A stretch of DNA of 64,000 bases from Cristatella mucedo (Eukaryota; Bryozoa; Phylactolaemata; Cristatellidae). The stretch lies in contig WPIO01000208.1 of the NCBI GenBank assembly GCA_009760855.2, positions 22,501 through 86,500 of the forward strand. The letters are read 5' to 3'. The notes beneath the pieces were generated by a model that saw only the letters and a program-made list of their open reading frames with translations, ran no database searches and was not told the origin of the DNA. Of the stretch, positions 17,600 to 29,278 are shown piece by piece. Every line of letters begins with the position of its first letter. The stretch's first letter is position 1. The position numbers and the translations under genes were made by a program.

Positions 17600-18100
17600 T
17601 TGGATGAAGGCTGCCAGAGGATCAACGGAAATAGAGTCAACTTCTTACGCTGACCCACAAGGCCATCCACGGCTTGGCTAATTCATACCTTGCTGAACTG
17701 CGGCACAATCTTCAGCCTCCTCGTGCCCTCAGGTCATCTATAGACAATAGATTGATTAGCTATTCCGTTGCCACGCTTAAATCCCGCTGGCGACAGAAGC
17801 TTTGGCCCCAAACTGTGGAGCTCACTGCCACAGTTCTTGCACAACGCGATAGATGTCCTGCTGTTGACCGCGGCACATCCTTTTCCAGCCGTCCTGAGTT
17901 GCTACTTCAGCACTACTTACTTTCTTGACTGCTCCCTGACTCACCTGTGCTTCTCACTCTATCTTTGTTGCGTGAGATGAAATCTGCTGGCTACCACATG
18001 CTACCGCAAGCCGATTAAGATTTGAGTAAGCTATGGTGGAATCTTTTGCGTCTCATTTGTCTGTGTGGCTCTATAAAGTCACAGACGGAGATACACGAAC
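17600..18100 (+). mobile_element. LINE-B 3' fragment, head-to-head with 16913-17545
   Basis: The plus strand encodes a broken version of the same C-terminal region (SYLAELRHNLQPPRALRS) and then the LINE-B 3' UTR, ending GTCACAGACGGAGATACACG. Frameshifts and stops make it inactive. Confidence 0.8.
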
Positions 18101-18282
18101 CTGCCGGGCATTTAACTCGTGAGCATGGAAAGGGGTCATATAAATAAAAAGATTAATAAATAAATAAATAAATATATATATAAATAAATAAAGAAAATCT
18201 GTTCAGTAATGTATCAACTTTAACTTCAATAAAAATGATTGCAAGAGTGCATGAGATGCAAGACTTTAGGCGATGTGCATGG

Positions 18283-18528
18283 CTGTGGCTTTCCCCGGGT
18301 GGCAAGCGACGGAGTTGCTGAGCTCTGTTGGTCATCTAGACTTCCGGTGCCTCATCGCACCAGTGGCGCACGAGGAGCAGGCGCCGGCCAGAAGGCACCT
18401 AAAACCGTGCTGATCCAGTATGGAAACAAGTATCGATTCATTCCTACTACGCATTTGGTAAATATCAAAGACGATTGCAACAGCGTCAAGACCTTGCTGG
18501 ACGCCTCGATGTATGACGAGGTCGTCTA
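18283..18528 (+). CDS. Possible coding exon of unknown function
   Basis: This is an open plus-strand frame ending at TAG 18526-18528. Its last 44 residues have protein-like composition, including KTVLIQYGNKYRFIP and VKTLLDASMYDEVV. Codon use is mixed, not repeat-like. A plausible 3' splice site (CATCTAG) lies near 18334-18340. I recognise no family. No partner exon was found nearby, so this may be a terminal exon, a retrocopy fragment or chance. Confidence 0.25.
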
Positions 18529-18540
18529 GGACGTCATTGG

Positions 18541-20030
18541 ATGTCACTGGAGACTTCCAAGTCTTTGTATACCTGATAGTTCAGCATAGTTGACTTTATT
18601 AAATTTTCCTATTGTCTTTATCTTTGCGACAATAAGAAACGCCGTGCGTGCTATCGCTGGCTGAACCGCTGTCAGCGGACAGCGTTTTCCGTCGCGAGCA
18701 ATATCATTTATTGGAAGCCACTGGTAGAGCCCCGAAAGTTCATACAGCCACCACAGCATATACAATTGGCCTAAATGAAATAAATTTGTCGCAGCTCTAG
18801 ATAAGGGGTCGCCAGCCATCGAGTACTATGTCGTTTCTGGGCCAGAAATAAGCAAGATCGCTGAGCGCAACGGATTCTCCTCTGACGCTCAATTGTAAGG
18901 AGGAAGCGGCCTGGAGCAGCTTCATGGCTGTGATTAAGGGCAGCTTTCATGGTAGCACGGCTCCGGGCAGATTTCATGGCTGCGATCCAGAGCTGTGATT
19001 CAGGGCTCCCTGCAAAATCGCAGGGCAAACAGCTGTGCAGAGCTGATTGATACTACGTTGGTCAACTGCTGCACGAACGAGCTCACAGCGTGTGCTTCGA
19101 CAATCGTGTTGTCAGTGCTGACCTTGATAGGTTCAAGGTCAGCACGGCGGCTTACTGACTCGACGCAGCAAGGTGAGTGCTCCTACACCGTGCTCCTACA
19201 CCTTGCTCCTACACTGCTCTCCTAGTGCCTTTACTAACGACAGCATAACGTAAACACGGTGGAATGCTAAAATTGGGTCTGATTCTTGAAAGTGATTTAC
19301 ATACAATCTTATGTCTCAAAAGCTGTTCCTATCTCAACCGCGTTGCAAAACTTCAAGATAGGTGCACGGTAATTTTAGATTCATTTGTTTTCTCTTAAAA
19401 TGCGGCATCCAAAGGAAAGACCAGTTCGTCAGTTTTCTCTTTAGCTATGGGTGGATGAATTTCACATCCATCCCCTTCCTGGTCACAAAAGCAATATTCT
19501 TGGCAAAATTTGTCATCTCCTATATCTTTGAGCCGTCAGCAATAGGAAAATAATGCTTACTAAGCTAACAGCCTCCAAGGGCGGCACAACTTTGGCGCAG
19601 AGCAGTCAATAATTTCTGCAATGGCGGATATCATGGTTTTCTTTTAGACGGGCTGAAAGAGCACTGCACCGCATTGCATTCTTCAAGCCAGTTTCAGGAG
19701 AGTTTTGATCGGAGTCTGTTTTTCTTTAGAAGGACGGATGTATTACTTCTAGTGAGCACAAAGGCTGAAATCTTCTAAGGTACATTCAACGAGGACTTCT
19801 CGATGCCGAAATCAACAAGATAAAGACCGAGCGAAGAGTCACTAGAACAATGGCGAACTCGGTGGTGGCATGCGAGATTTCTCTGAGAAGGCTAATCCTT
19901 AATCTCAATGAGACATAGCACTCGAAAACTAATAATAACCTACCTACAATAAAACTAGTAAAATTGTGACGCGAAAAAGGAAGCAAAATAATCTCTTTCG
20001 CGTCATCCTAGTCTTTCCCCTTTTCGGCCG
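18541..20030. other. Unassigned non-coding stretch
   Basis: No gene or RNA is recognised. A small tandem run of GCTCCTACAC-type units occurs at 19177-19215. Confidence 0.35.
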
Positions 20031-20600
20031 CTAGGCAGCGGTGTGGATCCCATTGGTCGCTTTACAAATCTCGTGCTCGTTCCTCACTCTTAGGACTACC
20101 AGAGCACAAGTGGGTGGCACCGATTCGTCCTTAGAAGCACGACCTAAAAACGCCTGCAGGGAGGCGCGCGCGGCTTCGGGCCGTCGTCCAGGAACGACGC
20201 GTCGCTTTCGTCCTGGACTTCGAGGGACGAGGACGAGGGAGAGGCTCCGGACGCCTCGCACGTAGCTTCGCGGTGCTTTTCTTTCTCCACTTGGGGGCGC
20301 TGTCAGCCACGCACGTGGGGGCGGGCGGGGGGGGGGCTGAACTGCATCCGCTTGGCTGCACAGCTCTTCCTCCACAGCGCCACTTCCGGATCCGGAGCGC
20401 TCTCCAAACTCCGGCACAGATTTCTCGTTGGACGAGGTACTGCAGAAAGCGGTATCCAGGCGACGCCCGCCATCCGCGCAGAGCTGCGGCTCTGAGCCTT
20501 TAATGAGCTGCGGCCGGAGCCATATCCGAGGGGTCGAAGAGCGCCCCCTAGGAGGCGTCTGCGACGGGTGCCGTTACGTCCTCCTTAATGTCTAGAGCTG
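20031..20600. other. GC-rich, CpG-rich island without an identified gene
   Basis: Base composition rises sharply compared with the neighbours, with many CG dinucleotides and a G run at 20329-20336. Frames are open on both strands (for example minus 20417-20031), but they overlap each other and show no domain, as expected of GC-rich DNA. It may be a promoter island. Confidence 0.35.
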
Positions 20601-21128
20601 GTTGCAGCTAATTTCGGTGGAGTTGGGAATTCAAGGAGGAGTTCCTCCGGGAGGCACTCTTTGAGAGATCTCAATCTGGATTGGTCGCTTTTGCGATGAG
20701 ATTCAAAGCCTGTCTGGAGTCTCTACCTACGAAGTAACAAAATATTCGCCTCTGTAACCGGGTAAACTGGCTTGACCTACCGAAACTAATGTAGTTTGAT
20801 ATTCCCCAAGCTACAGGTACGCGATACAACGCAGAACACCGAAGCGGGCTCGAAGACGTTTATTCACACTCACTCGGACGCCGCGGTGGGCCAGTACGCG
20901 ACCTCTCTGCCCGGCGTCCTCGAGGTAACTCACGGGTCCTCAGCCGCTCTTTACTTAAGTATTGCTGTCATAAATCACGACAGCCCATTAAGCAACGACG
21001 GTCATAATCTCTGCTGGACCATTAATCACTCTAAGCCACTAGCCGTAGAAGGAATAACAGCGTAATGAAGGCCATTGACCCATAAACCACTAACATCTCA
21101 AAATAGCCAAAAACACACAAAAACCACA

Positions 21129-21300
21129 AGCTGATTTAACGGCTTAATTTTGTGTAGCGGCAGAAAAGCCTTTAAAAGGGCTATCACCGCCGCTTGCAGT
21201 GGCAGTAAAGGATCGCCCACCGCAGGATTCGAACCCACGACCTCGGGACCGAGGTCGTGAAAAGCAGTCACATTACGTAGTGGGCCATTGCGGCTCACCA
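21129..21300 (-). mobile_element. tRNA-derived SINE, copy 1
   Basis: Read on the minus strand, it starts TGGTGAGCCGCAATGG, carries a B box GGGTTCGAATCCTG, and continues with a body containing CCACTGCAAGCGGCGG and ending near TTAAATCAGCTTG. The copies at 60741-60910 and 62712-62880 share the whole length, so this is a dispersed SINE family with a tRNA-like head, not a working tRNA gene. Confidence 0.85.
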
Positions 21301-21978
21301 AGTCGTCACTAGTCGTCACCTAGTCAGACACTAGTCGGCTCGGACTTGTCCAAGCGTTCGCCGGCGTCCTTGCTCTGCGCCACTCCAGCCTCACGACGCC
21401 GCAGCCGCCGCAGCTTGGCGGCGGCGGCGGCGTGAGGCAGCGGCTTCTGCCGAGAACTTCCACAGCGAAAGTGAGGCTGAGGACTTCCATAGCGAAAGTG
21501 AGGCTGATAACTTCCGTGGCGAGAAGCTGCAAAAGCAGAATCTTTTAGCTTTTCTTAACCGCGGCATTCCGCTTAAGAATGACATTTTTCACAAGGTTTT
21601 AGTGGAAATACTGCGAGCACTGCCAATCCAATAGTAGTTAATAAAGTATTATTACTTTTCACGGGTCAGTTAAAAGAGCGAACTGCGTCTGCCATGCCTT
21701 TACCAGTTATATATATATTTTATTATTATTTTATATTTTATGGCAATATTTTATGGCAAACCGGAGTCATTTTGGCTAGTCGAACGCAATTGAAGAGAGC
21801 GCTTACCATGTCAACATGCTAAGCCACGAGACTAGGGAAAAAGAAAGAGGGTGACGTCACAGAAGGTTAAAGAGAGGGGTCGTCGCAGGAGGAAAGAGAG
21901 AGAGAGAGGGGACGTTACGCCGCCTCACATAGCTTAACACCATCACCCCCGATGAAAGAGATTGCAGTCTAGCCGCAC
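21301..21978. other. Unassigned stretch
   Basis: It contains a run of short imperfect repeats at 21455-21530 (units like ACTTCCATAGCGAAAGTGAG) and an AT-rich part at 21705-21760. No gene is seen. Confidence 0.4.
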
Positions 21979-22742
21979 CCAGAAGAATTAAGCAACTACC
22001 GCCCAGTCTCCCTTCTACCATTCCTATCAAAGACACTGGAACGGGTCGTGGCAAACCAGCTGAACTCATATATCGAAACCTCACACCTTGCTAGTAAGTT
22101 CCAGTCTGGCTTTAGAGCTAATCACTCCACAGAGTCAGCATTAGGTTATAGGGTATACAACGACCTACTTAGAAATGCAGACATGGGTAGAGTGTCTCTG
22201 CTTGTTTTGCTCGATCTTTCGACAGCTTTAGATACCATCGATCACAAAGTTCTTCTAGAGTGCCTCTCATCTCGCCTGGGCATCATTGGCACTGCTCTGC
22301 AGTGGTTCAGGTCCCATCTCAGTGGGAGACTCCAGAGTATTGACGTGAATGGACAAAGATCATCTGAAGTACCTCTGAAATATGGAGTACGTCAGGGCTG
22401 CGTGCTAGGTCCGGTTCTTTTCACGGTTTATACTCTCCCTCTTGCTGATGTGATTGCCAAGCACAATTTAGGCTTTCACTTCTATGCGGATGACACTCAG
22501 TTGTACCTTTGCTTTGATCCCTCCCAGCCTTCGAGCACCTCAAATTCTCTCAACTTTATTGCTGCATGTATTCATGACATCCGCACATGGATGGCAGCAA
22601 ATTTTCTTAAATTGAAGGATGATAAAACTAACTTACTAGTTATGGGAAAACCCAGTGGGCTTCAGAAATTGGAAAGGGTAACGCTCAACATCTCTGGGGG
22701 CACTTAATCAAGTACATTATATTATTATATTATTATTATTCC
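21979..22742 (+). mobile_element. LINE-A reverse transcriptase fragment with internal deletion
   Basis: The frame 22048-22707 encodes 219 residues of RT. Visible motifs are LLVLLDLSTALDTIDHK, a changed GVRQGCVLGPVLF in place of the usual GVPQGSVLGPVLF, and YADDTQLYL with the catalytic aspartates. Right after the RT the sequence jumps to the 3' terminal ATCAAGTACATTATATTAT tail. The C-terminal third and the 3' UTR are therefore deleted. Confidence 0.9.
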
Positions 22743-23552
22743 TGACCAAGGCATTGCCGGGAAGCTATAGCACGGTCTGCATGCTGCTTGGCAGCCAAGA
22801 GCAGTCCAAGAGAAGGTTTTGATGGCCCAATGAGAACAGCTAGTTTCGCTCATTTCAAAAAGGAGCTAACGCAGGCTCGTCTGACATGCGGGTTATAGTG
22901 CTAATGTTGAGCCACGGCTGTAGCCTATACAGGCAACGGTACGGTATTACGGCGGAGCGTGAGAGAACTGTACGCCCTGAATTTTAATTTCAAAGTCAAT
23001 ACCATGTATTGAAGGTCGAGGCCCAAGCTAGCTACGCTGGCTCTCGGCTGACGGATCGCTGCGAGTGCCGCAAGGACAAAATTCATCAGTAAACAAAAAT
23101 TTACCGACGCCGACGACGTCGAATTTGGCACAAATGTGCTCTCCAAATTTTTATCTGAACGAAACACGATCAACAGTTAGGTTTAATAGATACTTAATTC
23201 ATCGACACGTATTCATCTTTATCACCTTGGCGATGTGTGACTTTAGTCTTGAGACGACGGTGCGACTATTGATGGGAACCTTAGGAAACCGGAAGTTTGC
23301 TCTTTCGAAGCACTTGCCTCTAACTAGAAGGCGTGCATAGACTTAACCAGTAGATGACCCGTTGCTAATACTCTGCAGAGTATTCAGCGTGGTTTTTGTG
23401 AAATTAGCAAGCAGCAGGGTACCAAAACTAACGAAACGCCCCAGCGTACCAGTGTGGAAATACCCATTAACCAACAAAATCGAGCGAAGTGAGGAGGTTC
23501 CCGACCGTAAGGCCTGAGGCCGGTAACAAGCTACCGGAAGAAAGTTTCCCTT
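22743..23552. other. Unassigned stretch
   Basis: No gene or repeat is recognised. Confidence 0.35.
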
Positions 23553-23698
23553 TAATAATAATAATAATAATGATGATAATAATAACAATGCACTTGATAA
23601 AGCGCCCTCAGAGAACTCAATCTCTTTCCAAGCGCTTTATATTTGCTGCAAAGGGATACGCGATTGAATGGTGAGTAATATCATGCTTGATAAACAAG
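23553..23698 (-). mobile_element. LINE-A 3' terminus
   Basis: An (ATA)n tail is joined to the LINE-A 3' end (AAAGCGCCCTCAGAGAACTC in plus orientation) and about 90 bases of 3' UTR. Confidence 0.85.
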
Positions 23699-24177
23699 CC
23701 CTTGCTCCGAGGACGACGGTGAAAAAACGAGTGCTTGAACGCCGGAGCTGCTGTGAGTGAACGTGTCTGTCGTGCGCTGTAATATGCGAAGTGACATGCT
23801 GTTGGTGCTTAACGGAGCAGGCGTGCTGCAGGATTAAGGAAACAAGGTGAAACTCTGCGATAAATACGATCCTTCCCTAACTCATGGTTTAATCACCGTT
23901 TCCATCTTTGGAATTCATCGCGGTGAAGGTGTTTCTTTTTTTCCAGAGACTGGGTGGTGAACAGAGCTGCAGGATGTCACTGAGGTGAGAGTAAGAGCGG
24001 CGGAATGCGAACACGGCTTCGCACGCTGCTGGCTTGCCTTGTCGGTCTTGGGTCGCAGCTAGGAATGCTTTCCACAAGGATGCGCTGCACTTCGACCTCC
24101 GACCTTCGACGAACGCGTAGGACTGGGAAATTCACCGGAAGTGTGACGTCACAGCCAACTGTTATGACCTGAATGAG

Positions 24178-24597
24178 CCACTTTTTGGAATCCAACGGTT
24201 TACCAATTCCTCGTACAAACCTCAAATCCTTTGGAGACCGTGCATTTAGTTCGTATGCTCCCAAAGCCTGGAACTCCCTCCCGACTTGCGTCAGAACATC
24301 CCCTGACTTGACCACATTTAAAAAGAACTTAAAAACACAGCTATTTAGGATAGCATTTAGTGGGTCCCTGTGATTCGTCCTTCATGTGCTTATGCGTGCC
24401 GACACTGTGCATGCTGCCACTAACCACATTTGCATGCTGACCAGGTGCATGTCACCCATAACCATGTTATTCATGTTTATCTAGCATGCTATTGCTCACC
24501 ATTCAATCTCGCTTTCCTTTGCAGCAAATGCTAAGCGCCTAGAAAGAGACTGAGTTCTCTGAGGGCGCTTTATCAAGTGCATTATTATTATTATCTC
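24178..24597 (+). mobile_element. LINE-A 3' fragment
   Basis: This encodes the last 60 or so residues of the element (FGDRAFSSYAPKAWNSLP), followed by the full 3' UTR and an ATTATTATTAT tail. It is 5'-truncated. Confidence 0.85.
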
Positions 24598-25287
24598 CGG
24601 AAGGGGCAGTCGGATGTATCTAATTACCTCAATCAAACGCAATCCACTATACTTGAGCAAAATACGACGGGAACAAGGCAGCGCTAAGCTCGAATATTTC
24701 ACGTAATTATTGTATAGACCGTCGCTATGTTATCCCCCCACCAAATTTGATGCCACTGAGCTCACGCGTTTTCATGCAAATGGGCTGCAAGGACGCTGGC
24801 CGCTGCCGCAATACGTTGTTATGCAGTGCCATCCACTGCAATCCATTTTAACTACTCACCAAATGTCCACAGAAATCGGCCGTGCAAAGTTCCAACTTAT
24901 ATTAAATATTGACAATCGGCTTTCATTCAAGTGCGTCCGAAAATTTCTTGGCATTTCCACTCTTCGCTCTCACGCCATCCACTGCAATCGGCTATAGCGA
25001 CTAAAGAAAATACCACAATCCCTCAGCAATAAACTGCAAATCAGCCGACGAGTTTTGGGCTTGGCAAAGCTCCATTACGAGTCATTTTTACAGCTTTAAA
25101 AGTACATCAAATAAACTGCTGGCCATTTAGCAATTTATTTTTCGGCCAGTGGACACTAATCGACTGTAGTAGGAAATGTCACCACCGCAATCCAAGATCA
25201 CTCGTTGCATTACTCGCTGCATCATTTTTTGCATCCAAGAAATACCGTTTGGAGTGCTCGTTCTCGAAAAATACAATGCTATTGACT

Positions 25288-25541
25288 GCAATGGTCCAGG
25301 TCAATACCTTAGTCCATGGCGATCCATGGCAATCTGCCTAAAAAAGGTAAAAGTCGCTTGCGAGAAGCTCTAATTTAGATTGAATAGGGCACAATCATCT
25401 CTCCGCAATGTTCTGCAATGGTCTAGGCCAATACCTTAGCCCATAGCGATTCATGGCAATCTGCCTAAAAAAGGTAAAAGTCGCTTGCGAGAAGCTCTAA
25501 TTTAGATTGAATAGTGCACAATCATCTTTCCACAATGTACT
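25288..25541. repeat. 127-bp tandem duplication inside the array
   Basis: Two adjacent, nearly identical units (25288-25414 and 25415-25541) share the block from GGTAAAAGTCGCTTGCGAG to GATTGAATAG. This is the best preserved monomer and suggests the original period. Confidence 0.9.
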
Positions 25542-26516
25542 CACACAAATTCATGAGAATTCATTGGTAAGTGTATTATTATGCAATGCACTGCAATTGA
25601 CTAAAATGTCCCGGGTAACTACCATGATGCACTTAAATCTACAAAAAATCCAGTTTAAAAAAGCCATGGAGAGCTTCGGTTTTGTATGCGTGCTGCTAAG
25701 TGCTCTGTTTAAAGTATGGCACTCGTTGCATCTCTAGCCATCGAGCACATTTTGCCCTGAAAATGCTCTGGCTGATTCTCGTAGACTCTCATTTATGTAG
25801 TGGCCCGGACCTGTGCAGCTCATTTTTCCAGGCAAAGAGAATAATCAAAATCTTATAATTAGTGAGCTTACTTGAATCATCATTATGTATTGCAATACGA
25901 ATCCAATTAAAAAAAATCAAGCTATCGATTTCTAGTAGATTTGCTGTGCATAAGAGTGGATTGTGGCGTTTGTCCAAGTCAGTGCTGTCAACAGTTCTGC
26001 CAGTTCCCAAAACGAGCTTTCGCCGTGGTATTTCTTAGGGGTACTGTAAACAGAGCGTGCTGTAGCAAAAAATTCAAACTAGAGCTTCATAATTCGAAGA
26101 CTGATGGATTTTCGATGGATTTGTATGGATATCACTCTGTGGCTCGGGCCACTACAGTCGATTGCAATACATTGCCAGCCAACTAACACACGAAACGGCC
26201 GTAAGTTTTGTGATTCACTTTGAAAAAAGCGAAATTGAAAATGCAATTAAACGTGAAGTTTGCACAGCCAATTGTTCATCCATTTGTGGTGGATTGTAAT
26301 GGATTGCGACCATGGACGTCGGCCATTGCAATTGATTGCTGTGCCTTGCCTGAGATTGAGTACGCAACGGGCTGACATCGTGTGGGTAAGCTTTAAACGC
26401 AGTACGGTGTAGCATGTATTCAAAATTAGAGCATTGAGTCTCCGATTTCGGGGCATAGTTTGATAGATTGCAATAGATTGCGGTACTGACCTGAGCCTTT
26501 GCAGTCTGTTGCTTTG

Positions 26517-26518
<2 letters not shown>

Positions 26519-26551
<33 letters not shown>

Positions 26552-26803
26552 CACTTGATAAAGCGCCCTCAGAGAACTCAACCTCTTTCTAGGCGCTTTG
26601 CATTTGCTGCAAAGGGAAATACAATTGAATGGTAAGTAAAATCATGCTTGAAAAACAAACAAAAAGGATAATATGGTTAGGGGTGACATGCACCTGGTCA
26701 GCATGCAAATGTGGTTAGTGGCAGCATGCACAGTGTCAGCACGCATAAGCACATGAAGGACGAATCACCGGGACCCACTAAATGCTGTCCTAAATAGGTG
26801 TGT
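26519..26803 (-). mobile_element. LINE-A 3' UTR fragment
   Basis: An (ATA)n tail is followed by the complete LINE-A 3' UTR up to the ACTAAATGCTGTCCTAAATA block that marks the end of the coding region. Confidence 0.85.
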
Positions 26804-28025
26804 GTCATTGCATGAGTACGCATATATCGTCGAGAGATCGTATAAGTAAACTATGCAGAGATGATAGTGTAACATGCAATCAATATTGGAGCGGCTCGGG
26901 GATAGGAACTCTGCTGTTGTTACAGTGGATTGGGATAGCAGCCATGTCCGCTGTAGTCAATTGCAGTTTATTATCTAAGAACAGACATATTCAACGACGA
27001 GAAACTTCGCGCGGATGCACTTCAAGCAGTGCATATCGGTTTATGCACTCTTGAGCGTAGCTTCGCGTATCGCAGTATGTCGCTTTGTCAGGATGTCACT
27101 TCGAGTGGATTTCTGGTGGATTTGAGTGAACCATGGTATTGGCTGAGGCCGTTTGAGGCGATTGCAGTGCACTGCAGGGTTGTGTCCCCGATTGTGAACT
27201 TTATTGTGAGCTTGACAGCTGAGCCTCGATTAAGAACTAAGAGCCTTGCCGATGAGTTGAAATGCTTATGAGATAGCCTCTGTAAGCCGGGGGTAACCAG
27301 CAGCATTGTGCACATTTATATGCGACAGTGATTATTGAGTGACTTACGACCTAGCAACTATATAAGGCTTTTTCGTGACCGCAGTCGCTCACCTGGAGCA
27401 ATGGTCTGCCGGTCGGCGAGTCTAGCGCTGAGCCTGAGCTGCTGTAAGGCCACGAGCGAGTCGGCTGGAAGTCACGTGCGTGTGTCTGCCGTGAAAACCA
27501 GGCTAGTGTTGTGCTTTTACTAAAGCGGTTTTGTTGCTAGCGCTCAGCAAGGAATTGGTAATTTGCTAGCTTCAGGTCTCTACACTTTGCACACGTTGTG
27601 CAGCTACCCAAAGCAGTGAGGGTTGCTCGGCTTAGGGAACCGGATCTGCCTACCTCTCAGATCTACTCCCCCACCAGGATATAAGCATCTTACGGTACGA
27701 AAAGGACAAGGCTCCGTAACTTTGAGCAGCTTTTGAAGACACTTGACCAGACCAGCTCAGACTCCGCCAGCCACTCTGTCATGATCTTGGAGGCTTGTAA
27801 TGTTCACAGGTCAATAGCAGAGAGCTGTACGAGGAGACGCGTGACTGCCAAATGCCTCTTGCCACACTTCATGACTCGGCACCAAAGAACCCACTGGAAC
27901 TCATGTCATTCTTTGTTAATTTACGGAGGAGATGCGTTTCCTAAATTGATTGCAAGCGCGTCTTGCAAGGTGCTCTGCATTTCCGACCGCGTTTTGAGTT
28001 TCAAGTATTTTGGTTCCGAGTATTA
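26804..28025. other. Unassigned stretch
   Basis: The first 380 bases hold the last decayed satellite motifs. At 27643-27690 there is a scrap of LINE-A coding sequence (TACCTCTCAGATCTACTCCC). A GC-richer piece at 27370-27540 has a short open frame with no recognisable domain. Confidence 0.4.
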
Positions 28026-29278
28026 TGGGGTACCTCAGGGCTCCGTGCCCGGTCCAGCTCCTTTCAAGGTTTATACTCTACGTCGTGCTAATGTCTATGC
28101 CAAGCACAATCTGTGCTTTCACCTCTATGCGGATGCGGACACTCAGTTGCATCTTTGCTCCTGATTCCTCCCTTTGCTCCTGATTCCTCCCTTTGCTCCT
28201 GATTCCTCCCTTTGCTCCTGATTCCTCCAGCACATTGAACTCTCTCAACTCCATTGCTGCATGTATTGATGACATCCGAACAGGGATGGCAGCAAACTTT
28301 CTTAAATTGAAGGATGATAAGACCAACTTAATAGCTAAGGGCAAGCCAAGTCTAATTCAGAAATGTGAAAACCTAACGCTCAAAATCGGCTCTGCCAGCA
28401 TATCTCCTGTTGAATCTACACGAAATCTAGGTGTCACGGTCCGAAGTGACCTTTCATTGGACGACCACATCTACTCCACAGTCAAGTCTGCTTACTTTCA
28501 GCTAAGTAACATTGCTAACGCAGGTTTTTTTTAGACCGGGATACCACATCTAAATTGGTCCATGCATTGTTGACATACCGTCTTGACTTCTGTAACTCAC
28601 TGCTTGCTGGACTACCGGCAGGTGCAATTAGGCACTTGCTTACAGCTGGTGCAAAACTCTGCAGCTAGGCTTGTCTTCGTGAGCGTCGCAGATGCCACAT
28701 CACACCACTTCTCGCCAACCTACACTAGCTAGCAATAAAGCAACGCATCGACTTCAAGGTTTTCTACTCACTTTTACGTCCCTTCATCCTTTGCCTCCAG
28801 CCTACCTGTCAGTTCTACTCCCCACCAGGCCAAGCATCGTTCCACGCGCTTTTCGGAATAATAGTTTACCTATACCTCGTACAGACCTCAAATCCTTTGG
28901 AGACCGTGCCTTTAGTTCGTATGCTCCAAAGCCTGGAACTCACTCCCAACTTGCGTCGCGACATCTTCTGACTTGTCCACTTTTAAAAAGAAACTAAAAA
29001 CGCATCTGTTTGTCACAACATTTAGTGGGTCCCTGTGACTCGTCCTTTATGTGCTTATTCGTACTGACACTTACATGCTACCACTAACCACTCTTGCATG
29101 CTGACCCTGTGCACGTCACCCCTAGCTATGCTATTCTTGTTGTTTATTGGGCATGCTAACTTTAACCGTTCGATCGTGCTTCCTTTGCAGCAATCATAAA
29201 GTGCCTAGTAAGAGAAGAGTTCTGTAAGAGCGCTTTATCAAATGTATTATTATCATTATGATTATTATTATTATTATT
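28026..29278 (+). mobile_element. LINE-A degenerate copy (RT to 3' end)
   Basis: It starts at the RT motif TATGGGGTACCTCAGGGCTC, continues through the YADDTQ region (altered by an internal tandem repeat at 28154-28229) and the thumb/C-terminal region, then a 3' UTR and (TTA)n tail. Several frameshifts make it dead. Confidence 0.85.
28154..28229. repeat. 19-bp tandem repeat within the RT
   Basis: Four copies of TTTGCTCCTGATTCCTCCC lie where other LINE-A copies have a single TTTGATCCCTCCCAGCC. This is a local amplification of coding sequence in a dead copy. Confidence 0.9.

Larger units (their letters stand above)
24780..27190. repeat. Decayed satellite-like array with an orientation switch
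   Basis: Motifs like CCATCCACTGCAATCC recur at about 24830, 24974, 25182, 25288, 25415 and 25591. After about 26050 the same motif appears as its reverse complement (GTCGATTGCAATACATTGCC at 26157, then about 26290, 26322, 26465, 26920 and 27160). A second shared element, GAAGCTCTAATTTAGATTG (left half), returns inverted as CAAACTAGAGCTTC (near 26078). A LINE-A 3' end sits inside at 26519-26803. Confidence 0.55.

Noticed and set aside
20031-20417. Minus-strand frame of 128 codons in the GC-rich island
   Set aside because: It overlaps open frames on the other strand and shows no domain; open frames are expected in such GC-rich DNA.
20790-21059. Possible solo LTR (TGTTATTCC..ACTACA on the minus strand with an internal AATAAA)
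   Set aside because: The flanks show no target duplication, no primer-binding site follows, and there is no second copy in the window.
21181-21300. Functional tRNA gene on the minus strand
   Set aside because: The head keeps a B box but does not fold into a proper acceptor stem as far as I can see, and the same 170-bp unit is dispersed with a non-tRNA body, so it is a SINE.
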